Assembly: GCA_965116865.1 (NCBI GenBank)
Contig: OZ220727.1
Coordinates: 2,480,001 to 2,544,000 of the forward strand
Direction of reading: 5' to 3'
Source: Aldehydirespirator sp965116865
GTDB taxonomy: Bacteria; Actinomycetota; Acidimicrobiia; Acidimicrobiales; Aldehydirespiratoraceae
Length of the DNA stretch: 64,000 bases
A model generated the notes under the pieces. The model was not told the DNA's origin and did no database searches. It was given only the letters and a program-made list of their open reading frames with translations. A program made the translations under genes and the position numbers. The number at the start of each line of letters is the position of its first letter. Positions within the stretch are counted from its first letter, which is position 1. Positions 45,911 to 54,825 of the stretch are shown here, piece after piece.

Positions 45911-46113
45911 CGCGATCCTGGGAGTCGCCCGCTGCTCGCCCTAGTGGTATGTCGTCGAAATGGCTAGGGCAGCGCGGAGGGCTCTAGCCCCAGCTTGAAA
46001 TGGCTACAGACGCCCCGACCAATTCAGCGACGGACCACTAGTCGCTGGTCGCCGGTTGTCCATCACCAGGGGGGTCGGAGCGCGATCCTGGGAGTCGCCC
46101 GCTGCTCGCTCTA
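45911..46113. repeat. 34-bp direct repeat flanking a 93-bp element
   Basis: GCGATCCTGGGAGTCGCCCG and following bases at about 45912 recur at about 46082, offset 170. If the 93-bp element and its 4-bp target duplication are subtracted, the offset was 73 bp. The rest of 45697-46125 shows no gene. Confidence 0.85.
45945..46037. mobile_element. 93-bp MITE-like element with CTAG target duplication
   Basis: Flanked by CTAG at 45941-45944 and 46038-46041. Ends are inverted: TGGTATGTCGTCGAAATGG on the left and, in reverse, TGGTCCGTCGCTGAATTGG on the right. An inner inverted pair GGCTAGGGC/GCTCTAGCC is present. There is no coding capacity. A 4-bp CTAG duplication is seen with some IS5-group elements, so the driver may be an IS5-like transposase elsewhere. 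Confidence 0.7.
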
Positions 46114-46125
46114 GGCTTCACGACC

Positions 46126-46557
46126 ATGGCTGACGCCGAGCCCAACCGCCGCGACCGGCCGACGTTGAGCCTGGGGTCCGACGACTGGCCGGCGACTGTC
46201 GCCGGCAAGATCGTGGAACTCGTCGATGCGGTGCGGGTGCAAACCACCGATCGGGTTGTGTTCGTGCTTCGGGCTGTCGTCTATTGCCTAGTGGCCGCAG
46301 TCGCCGCCATCGCAGCCCTCGTACTGCTCGTCGTCGTCACCGTGCGCCTGGCCGACGCCTACCTGCCAATAGGCTCGGGGGTCGGTTCGGCGACATGGGC
46401 CGCACACGGCTTCGTTGGACTGCTAGCCTCCGTCGTCGGGTTCGGCGCCTGGCGAGCTAGGACCGGGTCGGCGAAGCCTGTCTACACCGCGATGATCATC
46501 GACGCTGCCATCGTCGTGGGGGTGGTGTTCTACGGCGTGGTCGCGGCCGTGGCCTGA
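46126..46557 (+). CDS. conserved-looking membrane protein, three helices
   Basis: 143 residues. After a polar N-terminus with an amphipathic segment (GKIVELVDAVRVQTTDRVV), hydrophobic helices occur at about 46-72, 90-110 and 122-142. Not recognised. It is 86 bp upstream of trxB in the same direction, and could be co-transcribed. Confidence 0.7.
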   Translation: MADAEPNRRDRPTLSLGSDDWPATVAGKIVELVDAVRVQTTDRVVFVLRAVVYCLVAAVAAIAALVLLVVVTVRLADAYLPIGSGVGSATWAAHGFVGLLASVVGFGAWRARTGSAKPVYTAMIIDAAIVVGVVFYGVVAAVA

Positions 46558-46643
46558 CACCACCACGACGACGCCTCATCGGCGATCCGACACACGGCGC
46601 CGGCACCGCAAACGACACACGACCCACGCAGGAGAGCACCGCA

Positions 46644-47657
46644 ATGAGCCTCGAAGACCTCGCCGGGCGCGATGTGGAGATGGCCATCATCGGGTCGGGG
46701 CCGGCCGGACTTACCGCTGCCGTCTACGCAGCCCGGGCGGACCTGCGCCCGGTGGTGCTGGAGGGCGAGCCGAGCTCGACGAGCGACCAGCCGGGCGGGC
46801 AGCTCATGCTCACCACCGACGTCGAGAACTACCCGGGATTCCCCGAGGGCGTGATGGGACCCGAGCTGATGCAGAGATTTCGGGAGCAGGCAGTCCGGTT
46901 CGGGGCGCGGATCCACACGGTGAGGGCCTCCCGCGTCGACTTCTCGCAGCAGCCGTACGGCATCTGGGTCGGCGACGCCGGCGCGGCCGAGCCCGCGTTC
47001 AGGGCCTGGACTGTGATCGTGTCGACCGGAGCCCAGTCCGTCATGCTGGGCCTCGACCGGGAGATCGAGCTGGTGGGGCACGGACTCTCGACCTGTGCCA
47101 CCTGCGACGGCTTCTTCTTCCGCGGGCAGCACATCGCGGTGGTGGGAGGAGGTGACTCGGCCATGGAGGAGGCAACCTTCCTGACACGGTTCGCCTCGCG
47201 AGTCACCGTCATCCATCGCCGGGACGCGCTCAGAGCCTCCAAGATCATGCAGCAGCGCGCTTTCGACAATGAGCGGATCGACTTCATGTGGAACAGCGTC
47301 GTCGAGAAGTACCTCGGCGAGCCCGCCCTCACCGGCCTGCTGGTCCGCGACACCACAACCGACGAGACATCGGTTCTCAAAGTGGCCGGGTGCTTCATCG
47401 CCATTGGCCACCGGCCCAACACCGAGCTCTTCGTGAACGAGTTGGAGATGAAGGCGAACGGATACCTCATTACCGCGCCCGACTCCACCAAGACAGCCGT
47501 TGAGGGCGTCTTCGCCTGCGGCGACGTGCAGGACGACTGCTACCGGCAGGCGGTCACCGCCGCGGGCACGGGCTGCATGGCCGCGATCGAGGCTGAGAGA
47601 TACCTCGAGGACCTCCACGCCCACCGAGCGTCGGTGGCCCGGCGTGCCGGCCATTAG
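46644..47657 (+). CDS. trxB: thioredoxin reductase
   Basis: 337 residues. FAD-binding GSGPAGLTAAVYAARA, redox pair CATC in STCATCDGFFF, NADPH-binding GGGDSAMEEA and HRRD, and the C-terminal FAD motif GVFACGDVQD. Passes electrons from NADPH to the thioredoxin encoded next. GGAGAGCACCGCA precedes the ATG. Confidence 0.95.
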   Translation: MSLEDLAGRDVEMAIIGSGPAGLTAAVYAARADLRPVVLEGEPSSTSDQPGGQLMLTTDVENYPGFPEGVMGPELMQRFREQAVRFGARIHTVRASRVDFSQQPYGIWVGDAGAAEPAFRAWTVIVSTGAQSVMLGLDREIELVGHGLSTCATCDGFFFRGQHIAVVGGGDSAMEEATFLTRFASRVTVIHRRDALRASKIMQQRAFDNERIDFMWNSVVEKYLGEPALTGLLVRDTTTDETSVLKVAGCFIAIGHRPNTELFVNELEMKANGYLITAPDSTKTAVEGVFACGDVQDDCYRQAVTAAGTGCMAAIEAERYLEDLHAHRASVARRAGH

Positions 47658-47743
47658 GGTGGCGGTGCCAGAATCGTCACCGAGAGGGAACCGTCGCGAG
47701 GTGATGCGACTCGTATTCGCCGGCGCGAGACAAGGAGGGAACC

Positions 47744-48070
47744 GTGTCAGGATCGACCATCACACTGAGTGCTGCGACTTTCGACGAGGAAGTCAACCGC
47801 TCCTCGACGCCCGTGCTCGTGGACTTCTGGGCTGAATGGTGCGGACCCTGCAAGCAGATCGCGCCGATCCTCGACGAGATCGCATCCGAGCAGGACGGCA
47901 GGCTGACAGTGGCCAAACTCAACGTGGACGAAGCTCCCGACATTGCCCGCAGGTTCGGTGTAATGAGCATCCCTACTATGATCCTGTTCGACCGCGGCGA
48001 GCCGGCCAAGCGAGTGGTGGGCGCCAAGCCCAAGGAGGCCCTGCTCGGCGAACTGGCCGAGTACCTCTGA
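47744..48070 (+). CDS. trxA: thioredoxin
   Basis: 108 residues from GTG with AAGGAGGGAACC upstream. FWAEWCGPCKQIAP contains the CGPC active site; cis-proline is in MSIPTMI. Partner of TrxB; ends before the convergent parB. Confidence 0.96.
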   Translation: MSGSTITLSAATFDEEVNRSSTPVLVDFWAEWCGPCKQIAPILDEIASEQDGRLTVAKLNVDEAPDIARRFGVMSIPTMILFDRGEPAKRVVGAKPKEALLGELAEYL

Positions 48071-48117
48071 GACTTCGGCCCAGGATTGCAGTCAATCGAC
48101 CAGCGAGCCTCAGACTG

Positions 48118-48987
48118 TCACACTATGAGGTGATAGATCCGCTCGAGGTCGGACAATCCGCTGAACTGGATCGTGATGTTGCCGCTGCTCTTGCCGCCCA
48201 GTCGCACCGACACCCGGGTGTCGAGCCTCGTGGCGAGAAGGTCCTCGAGTTCGAGGATGCCGGCCTTCAGCTCATCCGGTACGTGCTTCTCGCCTTCATG
48301 CTTGTCCGGCGTGGCTGGCTGCGACGCCGTTTGGGTCTCGGCGACTCTGCGCTCCGCCTCGCGGACCGTCAAGCCCTCCTGGACGATCTCCTCGGCCAGC
48401 GTCTCCTGAGCTGACCCGTCCTCGAGTACCAGCAGCGCTCGGCCGTGGCCCGCGGAGAGGTCGCCCTCAACCACGAGGCGCTGCACGGCCGGGGCCAGGT
48501 TCAGCAGCCGGATGGTGTTCGCCACTGCGGAACGGGAGCGGCCGACCCGGGCGGCAACCTCCTCCTGGGTCAGATCGAAGTCGTCGATCAACTGCCGGTA
48601 GGCGGCCGCTTCCTCGATGGCGTTGAGGTCTTGGCGGTGGACATTCTCGACGACGGCTGCTTCGAGGGCTCTCTGGTCGTCCGCATCCCGCACGATCGCG
48701 GGGATGTCCCGAAGGCCGGCTCGCTGGGCGGCTCGCCAGCGTCGCTCGCCAGCTATAAGTTCATACCCATCTGATATTTTTCGTACAATTACAGGCTGAA
48801 CCACCCCGATAGCGGATATGGAAGCAGCCAAAGACGCCAGGGTCTCCTCATCAAAATGGTCTCTCGGTTGGTAGGAATTCGGGACGATGTGGCTGATATC
48901 GATCTCTTGGAAGATCGAGCCTGCAGGTTCCAGATCGCTCGGGATCAAAGCACCCAAACCCTTCCCGAGACCACTACGGCGCGCCAT
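48118..48987 (-). CDS. parB: chromosome-partitioning protein ParB
   Basis: 289 residues from ATG 48987 (GGAGGTGCTCC upstream). SGLGKGLGALIP at the N-terminus interacts with ParA; GERRWRAAQRAGL is the CTP-binding box; ENVHRQDLNAIEEA and the helix-turn-helix LTQEEVAARVGRSRSAVANT bind parS; the C-terminal part dimerises. Overlaps the end of parA by 14 bp. Confidence 0.95.
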   Translation of the reverse strand: MARRSGLGKGLGALIPSDLEPAGSIFQEIDISHIVPNSYQPRDHFDEETLASLAASISAIGVVQPVIVRKISDGYELIAGERRWRAAQRAGLRDIPAIVRDADDQRALEAAVVENVHRQDLNAIEEAAAYRQLIDDFDLTQEEVAARVGRSRSAVANTIRLLNLAPAVQRLVVEGDLSAGHGRALLVLEDGSAQETLAEEIVQEGLTVREAERRVAETQTASQPATPDKHEGEKHVPDELKAGILELEDLLATRLDTRVSVRLGGKSSGNITIQFSGLSDLERIYHLIV

Positions 48988-49762
48988 GGAGCACCTCCTT
49001 TGCCAGATCACGGAATGCTCTTGCCCCTCTTGACGAGGGGTCGTAGAGAATAATCGGCTGACCGAAGGACGGAGCTTCGCTCAGACGCACGGTTCGCGGC
49101 ACGACTTGCCAGCAGACTTTGTCTCCGTAATGAGCACGGACCTCCCGGGCGACATCCCGTGAAAGGTTCGTACGAGCGTCGTACATGGTGAGGATCAGCT
49201 TTGTCAGCTCCAAGCCAGGATTGAGATTGCGCTGCACCAACTCGATGTTCTTGACTAACTGCGCCAGCCCCTCGAGCGCGAAGTACTCGGCTTGAACGGG
49301 AACGACGACCTCGTCGGCCGCTGTCAGACCGTTGATCGTCAGCAGGCCAAGCGATGGCGGACAGTCGATCATGATCACGTCGTACTCCATGACGGCGACC
49401 GACATGGCGTTCCGAAGCCTGTGCTCCCGACTGAAGGCGGGGACGAGTTCGATCTCAGCGCCCGCGAGGTTGAGGTTGGAAGGAGCAACGTGCAGATCTT
49501 TGATCGTTGTCGGCTCGATGATCCCCTCAAGTTCGACGTCCTGGAGCAGGACATCGTAAATCGACCCGTCGAGACGCCGGGGATCCAGGCCCGCACCAGT
49601 AGTTGCGTTGGCCTGCGGATCGAGATCCACGATCAGAGTCTTGATCCCGTTCTCGGCGAAGCATGCGGAGAGGTTCACGGTGGCAGTCGTCTTTCCCACC
49701 CCGCCCTTCTGATTGGCCACAGCGAACACCCGGGCGGTCGCTGAGACGCGTTCATTTGTCAT
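48974..49762 (-). CDS. parA: chromosome-partitioning ATPase ParA (Soj)
   Basis: 262 residues. VANQKGGVGKTTATVNLSA is the deviant Walker A; VDLDPQANATTG, VIMIDCPPSLG follow. Binds non-specific DNA as an ATP dimer and moves ParB-parS complexes. The first 44 codons and the upstream region including parS are present a second time, interrupted by insertions, at 49897-52041. Confidence 0.95.
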   Translation of the reverse strand: MTNERVSATARVFAVANQKGGVGKTTATVNLSACFAENGIKTLIVDLDPQANATTGAGLDPRRLDGSIYDVLLQDVELEGIIEPTTIKDLHVAPSNLNLAGAEIELVPAFSREHRLRNAMSVAVMEYDVIMIDCPPSLGLLTINGLTAADEVVVPVQAEYFALEGLAQLVKNIELVQRNLNPGLELTKLILTMYDARTNLSRDVAREVRAHYGDKVCWQVVPRTVRLSEAPSFGQPIILYDPSSRGARAFRDLAKEVLHGAP

Positions 49763-49840
49763 GCCCTTAGCACCGCCTCCCTGTCGCAGCGGCTCCCGGT
49801 CGCGGTCCTACACGACTCTCGGCGAGCCAAGCACGCCTCA

Positions 49841-49856
49841 TGTTTCACGTGAAACA
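49841..49856. promoter_or_regulatory. parS site 1
   Basis: TGTTTCACGTGAAACA, a perfect palindrome identical to the general bacterial parS consensus, in the parA upstream region. Confidence 0.95.
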
Positions 49857-49878
49857 CTCAGTTGTCCGGTCCCCCAGC

Positions 49879-50028
49879 CTAGCGGCGAGCGTCTGCGATC
49901 AGAGTCTTGATCCCGTTCTCGGCGAAGCATGCGGAGAGGTTCACGGTGGCAGCCGTCTTTCCCACCCCGCCCTTCTGATTGGCCACAGCGAACACCCGGG
50001 CGGTCGCTGAGACGCGTCCATTTGTCAT
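49879..50028 (-). pseudogene. truncated duplicate of parA (first 44 codons)
   Basis: From ATG 50028, MTNGRVSATARVFAVANQKG then GVGKTAATVNLSACFAENG and IKTLIADARR. It repeats the ParA N-terminus with substitutions (including Thr to Ala in the Walker A region, GKTA for GKTT), then stops where the duplication ends. It would give a 49-residue peptide at most. Confidence 0.85.
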
Positions 50029-50036
50029 GCCCCTAG

Positions 50037-50170
50037 AGCGTCCGCGAATAGGTGAGAGCCGATTGTGTCGCAGCGGTGTCATTCCCGCTCTTGTTCGCTG
50101 CGCTCACGGGCCGCTCGGGCCACGGCCTCGCCCGTATGATCCAGACTGGCCCGCCTATTCGCTCGGCCTC
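50037..50170 (+). mobile_element. dispersed inverted-end element, complete copy (134 bp)
   Basis: Left end AGCGTCCGCGAATAGGTGAG; core TGTCATTCCCGCTCTTGTTC, GGGCCGCTCGGGCCACGGCC, TCGCCCGTATG; right end CGCCTATTCGCTCGGCCTC. It is bounded by CCTAG on the left and CTTAG on the right; the corresponding uninterrupted copy at 49760-49775 reads CCTTAGCACC, so the element was added here with a short target duplication. Confidence 0.8.
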
Positions 50171-50174
50171 TTAG

Positions 50175-51911
50175 CCCAGGTATTTCAGTAGGGGGCTTGG
50201 TTGGGGGCTGCCGCGTCCGCGGAAATGCCCTCTTGGCGGGGCAGGATCGGGTTTGAACACATGAGCCTGACCGCGCCTGGGAGGGCACTTCGATGGTGAA
50301 GCGTGTCTCGGTTCGTCCGCGTCTGGGGTTTGTCGGCGGGGGGCGCGGCGTGGCGTGTCATGTTGGTGCTCGGCTGTTGGCTGATCTGGCTGACAATGTC
50401 GGGTTGGCTCGGGCGTTGTCTGAGGCGATGGCCGATACCAAGGTGCGCCGTCGGGGCCATGACCGGGGCCGGGTGCTGGCCGATGCGGCGGTGATGGTCG
50501 CCGATGGCGGCGAGTCGATCTGTGACATTTCTGTGTTGGCGGGCCGGCCTGAGGTGTTCGGGGAGGTGGCGTCGCCGTCGACGCTGTGGCGGGCTCCGGA
50601 GGCGGCGGGGGGCCGAATCGAGGAGATCGAAGCGGCGCGGGCGCACACCCGCCGGCGGGTGTGGGCCGCGGGCGCGGACCCGGGGTTCTGTGTGATCGGC
50701 ATCGACGCCGCCTTGGTGGAGTCCCATTCGGACGAGCAGGCCGCGGCGGGGGCCTGCAAGGGCGGCTTGGGGTTCTGTCCGCTTCTGGGCTGTCTCGACG
50801 CGGCCGGCGAGTGCCTCGCCGGTGTGCTGCGCGCCGGCAGCGCCGGCTCCGACACCGCCGCAGACCACGTCGAGGTCCTCTCAGAGGCCCTCGACCAGAT
50901 CCCGGTGGACCCTCACAGCACAGAGGTGATCGCCAGAGCCGACACCGCGGGCTGCGCACGGGCGTTCCTCAACGAGTGCCGAGCCCGCGGCGTGCGGTTC
51001 TGTGTCGGGCACCCCCTCAGCATCGACATCGCACAGGCCATAACAGAAGCCGGCGACAAGCACCGGCGCCGGGCGATCAGCGCCGACGGCGAAGAACTGC
51101 TCGACCGCGCCGACGTCGCCGAGACCACCGACCACACCGACCTTTCGCAGTTCCCTGCCGGCTGCCGCATGATCGCCCGCCGCGAGCTGCCCCACCGCGG
51201 CGCGCAGCTCAACTCCACCGACGCCGACGGGCACCGCTTCCAGGCACCGGTCACCGACATCGCCGACAACGACGCCGACAGCACCGACATCGCCTACACC
51301 GAAGCACTGCACCGCGGCCGCGCCGAACGACAGATCACCGACCACAACAACACCGGGCTCGCCAAACTCGCCTCCCACTCTTTGGCCATCAACGCCGCCT
51401 GACTGCAAATCACCATGTGCGGCCACGACCTGCCCGCCTGGACCAAACTCCTCGCCCTCGACGAAGACCCAGCAAAAACCGAACCCGAACGGCTCCGCTA
51501 CTGCCTGCTGCACACCGCCGGCCGCATCGTCAACACCGGACGCCGCCGCACCTGCAAACTCCCAAACGACTGGCCCCGGACCCCGCACCTGCTCGCCGCG
51601 CACCAACGCATCCACAACCTCCCCCTGCTCATCCGAACCCGCGTCCGCGGCCACCCCGACACCGCAGCACACACAGTCCGACCAACCCGAACCCGCAACC
51701 CGAACCCGCAACCCGAACCCGCACCCCGAACGGCCCCAACACGCCCCCGCAGCGCCACCAACCCCACACCCGCCGCCGCACCGTGACGACGACATCGCCG
51801 AGGTCCTCGGCGTCCACCGCAGCCCGCAGCGCCACCAACCCCACACCCGCCGCCGCACCCCCGACCCAGCCCCAAAGGCTGCCCCCACAACGGCCTACTG
51901 AAAGATCTGGG
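50175..51911 (+). mobile_element. IS1380-like insertion sequence (1737 bp)
   Basis: Inverted ends: CCCAGGTATTTCAGTAGG on the left and, in reverse, CCCAGATCTTTCAGTAGG on the right (16 of 18 identical). Direct target duplication TTAG at 50171-50174 and 51912-51915. One transposase frame, interrupted by a stop. A 35-bp block near its right end is repeated at an offset of 76 bp (51749 and 51825). Confidence 0.9.
50293..51786 (+). pseudogene. IS1380-family transposase interrupted by one stop codon
   Basis: The frame runs from ATG 50293 to 51786 with a single TGA at 51400-51402. Before the stop: ARLLADLADNVGLARALSEA, GIDAALVESHSD (first catalytic Asp region), VIARADTAGCARAFLNE (second). After it the same frame resumes with LQITMCGHDLPAWTKLLALD and GRRRTCKLP, which is normal C-terminal IS1380 sequence. 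The stop stands where the family has Trp (NAAW-L), so TGG to TGA is the likely change. Unless read through, the transposase lacks its last 125 residues. Confidence 0.85.
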
Positions 51912-51982
51912 TTAGCACCGCCTCCCTGTCGCAGCGGCTCCCGGTCGCGGTCCTACACGACTCTCGGCGAGCCAAGCACGTC

Positions 51983-52675
51983 TCATGTTTCACGTGAAAC
52001 ACTCAGTTGTCCGGTCCCCCGGCCTAGCGGCGAGCGTCTGCGGGCGGGGCGTCTGCGGGGGAGGTCCACCGGAATCGGCCCAACACGCCTCACCGAGACG
52101 TAACTACCGTGCGGTGTGCTCCAAGTGTCCGCGATCTCACAGCCGGTCCGCCCCTCCAAGGGCAAGCGTTGCCAATGTTGCCGCGTCCTCGAGGAAACGG
52201 AGACCACGAGTGAGCCGCCGTCGTTCAGCAACGGCAAGGCGCACTCCGCGAGTTCCGGCGCAGGTCCAAAAGAACGGGCGACGACCGCGTCGAAATCTCC
52301 TCGCCCGCTGGATCGAGCCAAATCGTCCACGGAGACGTGCTCGACAGTCACTCGATCCGTGAGTCCCGCCGCGACCACCGCTCGCTGCGCCATCTCGCAC
52401 CGTCGATCCCGGGCGTCTATCAGCCACCACTGAGACTCAGGGAGCTCGAGTGCCAGAACCACCCCCAAGACGCCGGCCCCGGTTCCACAGTCCACGAACC
52501 GTCCCCCCGGCCGTGTACGCCATTGATCCAAGATGTAACCGCAAGCGTGGAGGCGAAAGGTTTCGACCGAATCTGCTCCAACGGCGCCCTCAGACCGAGC
52601 CAGCGTCAACGCCCGAGACAGACGCTCCAAGCGGCCTGGGTTTATATCCGCCGGTGAATGAGGTCCGGGCTGCAC
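51983..52675 (-). CDS. rsmG: 16S rRNA (guanine527-N7)-methyltransferase
   Basis: 230 residues. FVDCGTGAGVLGVVLALELP is the AdoMet-binding motif; LIDARDRRCEMAQRA and VVARSFGPAPELAECALPLL are RsmG landmarks. GTG start with only a weak purine stretch upstream. The last codons (QLSVSRET) are written across parS site 2, inside the second copy of the duplicated parA upstream segment. Confidence 0.9.
   Translation of the reverse strand: MQPGPHSPADINPGRLERLSRALTLARSEGAVGADSVETFRLHACGYILDQWRTRPGGRFVDCGTGAGVLGVVLALELPESQWWLIDARDRRCEMAQRAVVAAGLTDRVTVEHVSVDDLARSSGRGDFDAVVARSFGPAPELAECALPLLNDGGSLVVSVSSRTRQHWQRLPLEGRTGCEIADTWSTPHGSYVSVRRVGPIPVDLPRRRPARRRSPLGRGTGQLSVSRET
51986..52001. promoter_or_regulatory. 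parS site 2
   Basis: A second perfect TGTTTCACGTGAAACA, inside the rsmG 3' coding end. It lies about 2.15 kb from site 1, within the duplicated segment. Confidence 0.95.
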
Positions 52676-52691
52676 GCCGTCACTGCGCCTC

Positions 52692-53612
52692 TCAACCAGG
52701 CAGAGCTGCGATGATCACCCGCCGATGAGGATCCTCTCCTTCGCTCCGACTGTTCACGCTCCCTATTTCGGACACGACGTCGTGAACGATCTTGCGGTCC
52801 ATCCGGTTCATTGGCTCGAGGGCGATTTCCGAGCCCGTCTCGATGGACTCCGCTGCGACCTTGCGGGTGAATTCCGCCAATGCATCAGCACGGCGGGCCC
52901 CGACGCCGCCGATGTCCATGCGAATCTTTCCTTCCCTGGTCGTTCCGCCCGATCGTTGCAGCACCGTTCGAGCCAGTTCGTCGATCGCTTGGGCTGTGCC
53001 ACCCCGACGACCGATCAGGATTCCTATCCCATCTCCGCTCGCCTCGATCCGCAGGATGCCGTCCTTCAGATCGTGCCGCTCGAACGCGACCACAACGCCG
53101 AGCGCTTCTGCGATGCCCCGGACGAAGTCCTCGGCTAAATCAGCCTGCTCCAACAATGAAGGGCCTTTGAATGGATCGGCTGTCATAGCTCTTGCATCCT
53201 CCTTGGCATTGTGTGCCTTGCGACTCTGGCCCCGGCTCTGCTCCAGGGGCTTGTTCAGGGCGCGGTTCCCGGTTCCTTCCGGCATTCCGGACTCCGATCT
53301 GGCCGAGACCTTGCGGCGGGATCGAGAGGCGGAGGACGGAGCCGCCTCGCTGGGCGGACGCGAGGACTCGGACCTTCTGGAGGACCCCGGCCGGCGGTTG
53401 CGGTTGCCTCGATTCCTGCCGTCTTTCGGCCGCACCGGCGTGGGAACCACTCGGGCCCGCACCCGAGCCTCCTCCTTGATCCTCCCAAACAGTCCTACTC
53501 TTCCTTCCGACAGCACCTTGAACTCCGCGTCCGCTTCGTCGACCCCGAGATGAACTAAGGCCCGCTCTTTGGCATTCTCTACGGTTGTCGCTGTGATTTC
53601 CAACCATTCCAT
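52692..53612 (-). CDS. jag: Jag / KhpB RNA-binding protein
   Basis: 306 residues. N-terminal Jag_N domain (EITATTVENAKERALVHLG), an Arg/Ser-rich linker (about 65-145), a KH domain (IGRRGGTAQAIDELART) and a C-terminal R3H domain (MNRMDRKIVHDVVSEI then EGEDPHRRVII). Binds RNA; associated with cell-division control in other bacteria. Lies between yidC and rsmG as usual. Confidence 0.92.
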   Translation of the reverse strand: MEWLEITATTVENAKERALVHLGVDEADAEFKVLSEGRVGLFGRIKEEARVRARVVPTPVRPKDGRNRGNRNRRPGSSRRSESSRPPSEAAPSSASRSRRKVSARSESGMPEGTGNRALNKPLEQSRGQSRKAHNAKEDARAMTADPFKGPSLLEQADLAEDFVRGIAEALGVVVAFERHDLKDGILRIEASGDGIGILIGRRGGTAQAIDELARTVLQRSGGTTREGKIRMDIGGVGARRADALAEFTRKVAAESIETGSEIALEPMNRMDRKIVHDVVSEIGSVNSRSEGEDPHRRVIIAALPG

Positions 53613-53643
53613 TCCAGAAAATCTCCTTCGTGTGGCGCGAGGG

Positions 53644-54825
53644 TCAGCGCCTCTTCTTCTTGCTTCGACTGCGGTTCTGGCCGGGACGCTTCGCTCCCGA
53701 CCCGGGCGGCGTGACGCGGCCGCCGCTGGGACGGCCGCCGGAGCGGCTGCGCGAGGGCGCCCTACCAGTCCGCCCCCGTCGTTCTGCCTGCTTCGCCGTC
53801 GCGGGCGTCCCTTTCCGCGACGGTGCCTTGCCGTGCTGCTTCGCGCCCCTTCTCGGCGTCGGAGCGCCCTTGTTCTGAGTTATCGACCTCGACGAGCGAG
53901 CCTCGCTGGCGGCGGTGCCGACGTCGCCGGCGACGTCGGCAGCCCGCTGTTTGGCGACCTGTGCCCCGAGAGAGTCCTCGCCCCGGTAGAACGACCTTGT
54001 GATGTAAGCCTGCTGAGCGATCCGAACCAGGTTGGACACGATGAAGTAAGTCACCACAGCGGCGGGCATCACATATGAGAACACCGGCAGCATGTAGGGG
54101 ATCAGCTTCATCATCATCTGCTGCTGCGGGCTTGCCGCCGTGTTGCTCTGCCGACCTTGGATCTGACGTTGCTGGTAGAGGCTCGTGACCAGCACGATGA
54201 GGAGCAGGACCAGATAAGGGAACGAGGACAACACGCTTTCGGCGATCACTGCGCTCGCGCTCCTCGACAGATCAACCCCGAACGAGACCATCTCGACGTC
54301 GGCGCTCAGGTCCCGGTAGAGGTCGCTGTCACGCGACAGGAAGTCCGGATCGAACTGCAGTGCGCCTCTAGTGATCGGGGTTTCGGCGTACTCGACCGCC
54401 GGTCCGGCCACGCTGTCCGCGAGACGGCTGTCTGCGAAGCGGCGCGACGCGAAGCCGAGCTGGGTGCCTATCTCGGTCGTGCGCCTGGTCAGCCCGTCCA
54501 CGACGCGGTACATCACCAAGAAGATCGGGCCCTGCACCAGCATCGGGAGCAGGCACCCGACCGGATTGAGCCCATGCTCCTTGTAGTAGGCCATAGTGAC
54601 TTCGTTGAGAGCCTGCCGGTCGGCTTTGTGCTGCGTCTGAAGTTTCTTCAACTCCGGCATGTGCCGCTGCATTTGCAACATGTTGCGTGTCATCTTCAAT
54701 GTCAGCGGGGTCACCGACACCACGGCCGTCAGCGTGAGCAGGGCGATCGCCGCGCCGTAGGACGGCACGATGGAGTAGAACCAGGCGAGGATCGCGGTGA
54801 CAACGTCGAAGAGAGGGTCAAACAT
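53644..54825 (-). CDS. yidC: membrane protein insertase YidC
   Basis: 393 residues. Starts directly with a membrane helix (no large periplasmic domain, as in Gram-positives); TPLTLKMTRNMLQMQRHMPE and GCLLPMLVQGPIFLVMYRV are conserved; later helices at about 200-222 and 245-275 with MPAAVVTYFIVSN. The C-terminal 110 residues are a strongly basic tail, likely to bind ribosomes. Overlaps yidD by 8 bp. Confidence 0.93.
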   Translation of the reverse strand: MFDPLFDVVTAILAWFYSIVPSYGAAIALLTLTAVVSVTPLTLKMTRNMLQMQRHMPELKKLQTQHKADRQALNEVTMAYYKEHGLNPVGCLLPMLVQGPIFLVMYRVVDGLTRRTTEIGTQLGFASRRFADSRLADSVAGPAVEYAETPITRGALQFDPDFLSRDSDLYRDLSADVEMVSFGVDLSRSASAVIAESVLSSFPYLVLLLIVLVTSLYQQRQIQGRQSNTAASPQQQMMMKLIPYMLPVFSYVMPAAVVTYFIVSNLVRIAQQAYITRSFYRGEDSLGAQVAKQRAADVAGDVGTAASEARSSRSITQNKGAPTPRRGAKQHGKAPSRKGTPATAKQAERRGRTGRAPSRSRSGGRPSGGRVTPPGSGAKRPGQNRSRSKKKRR

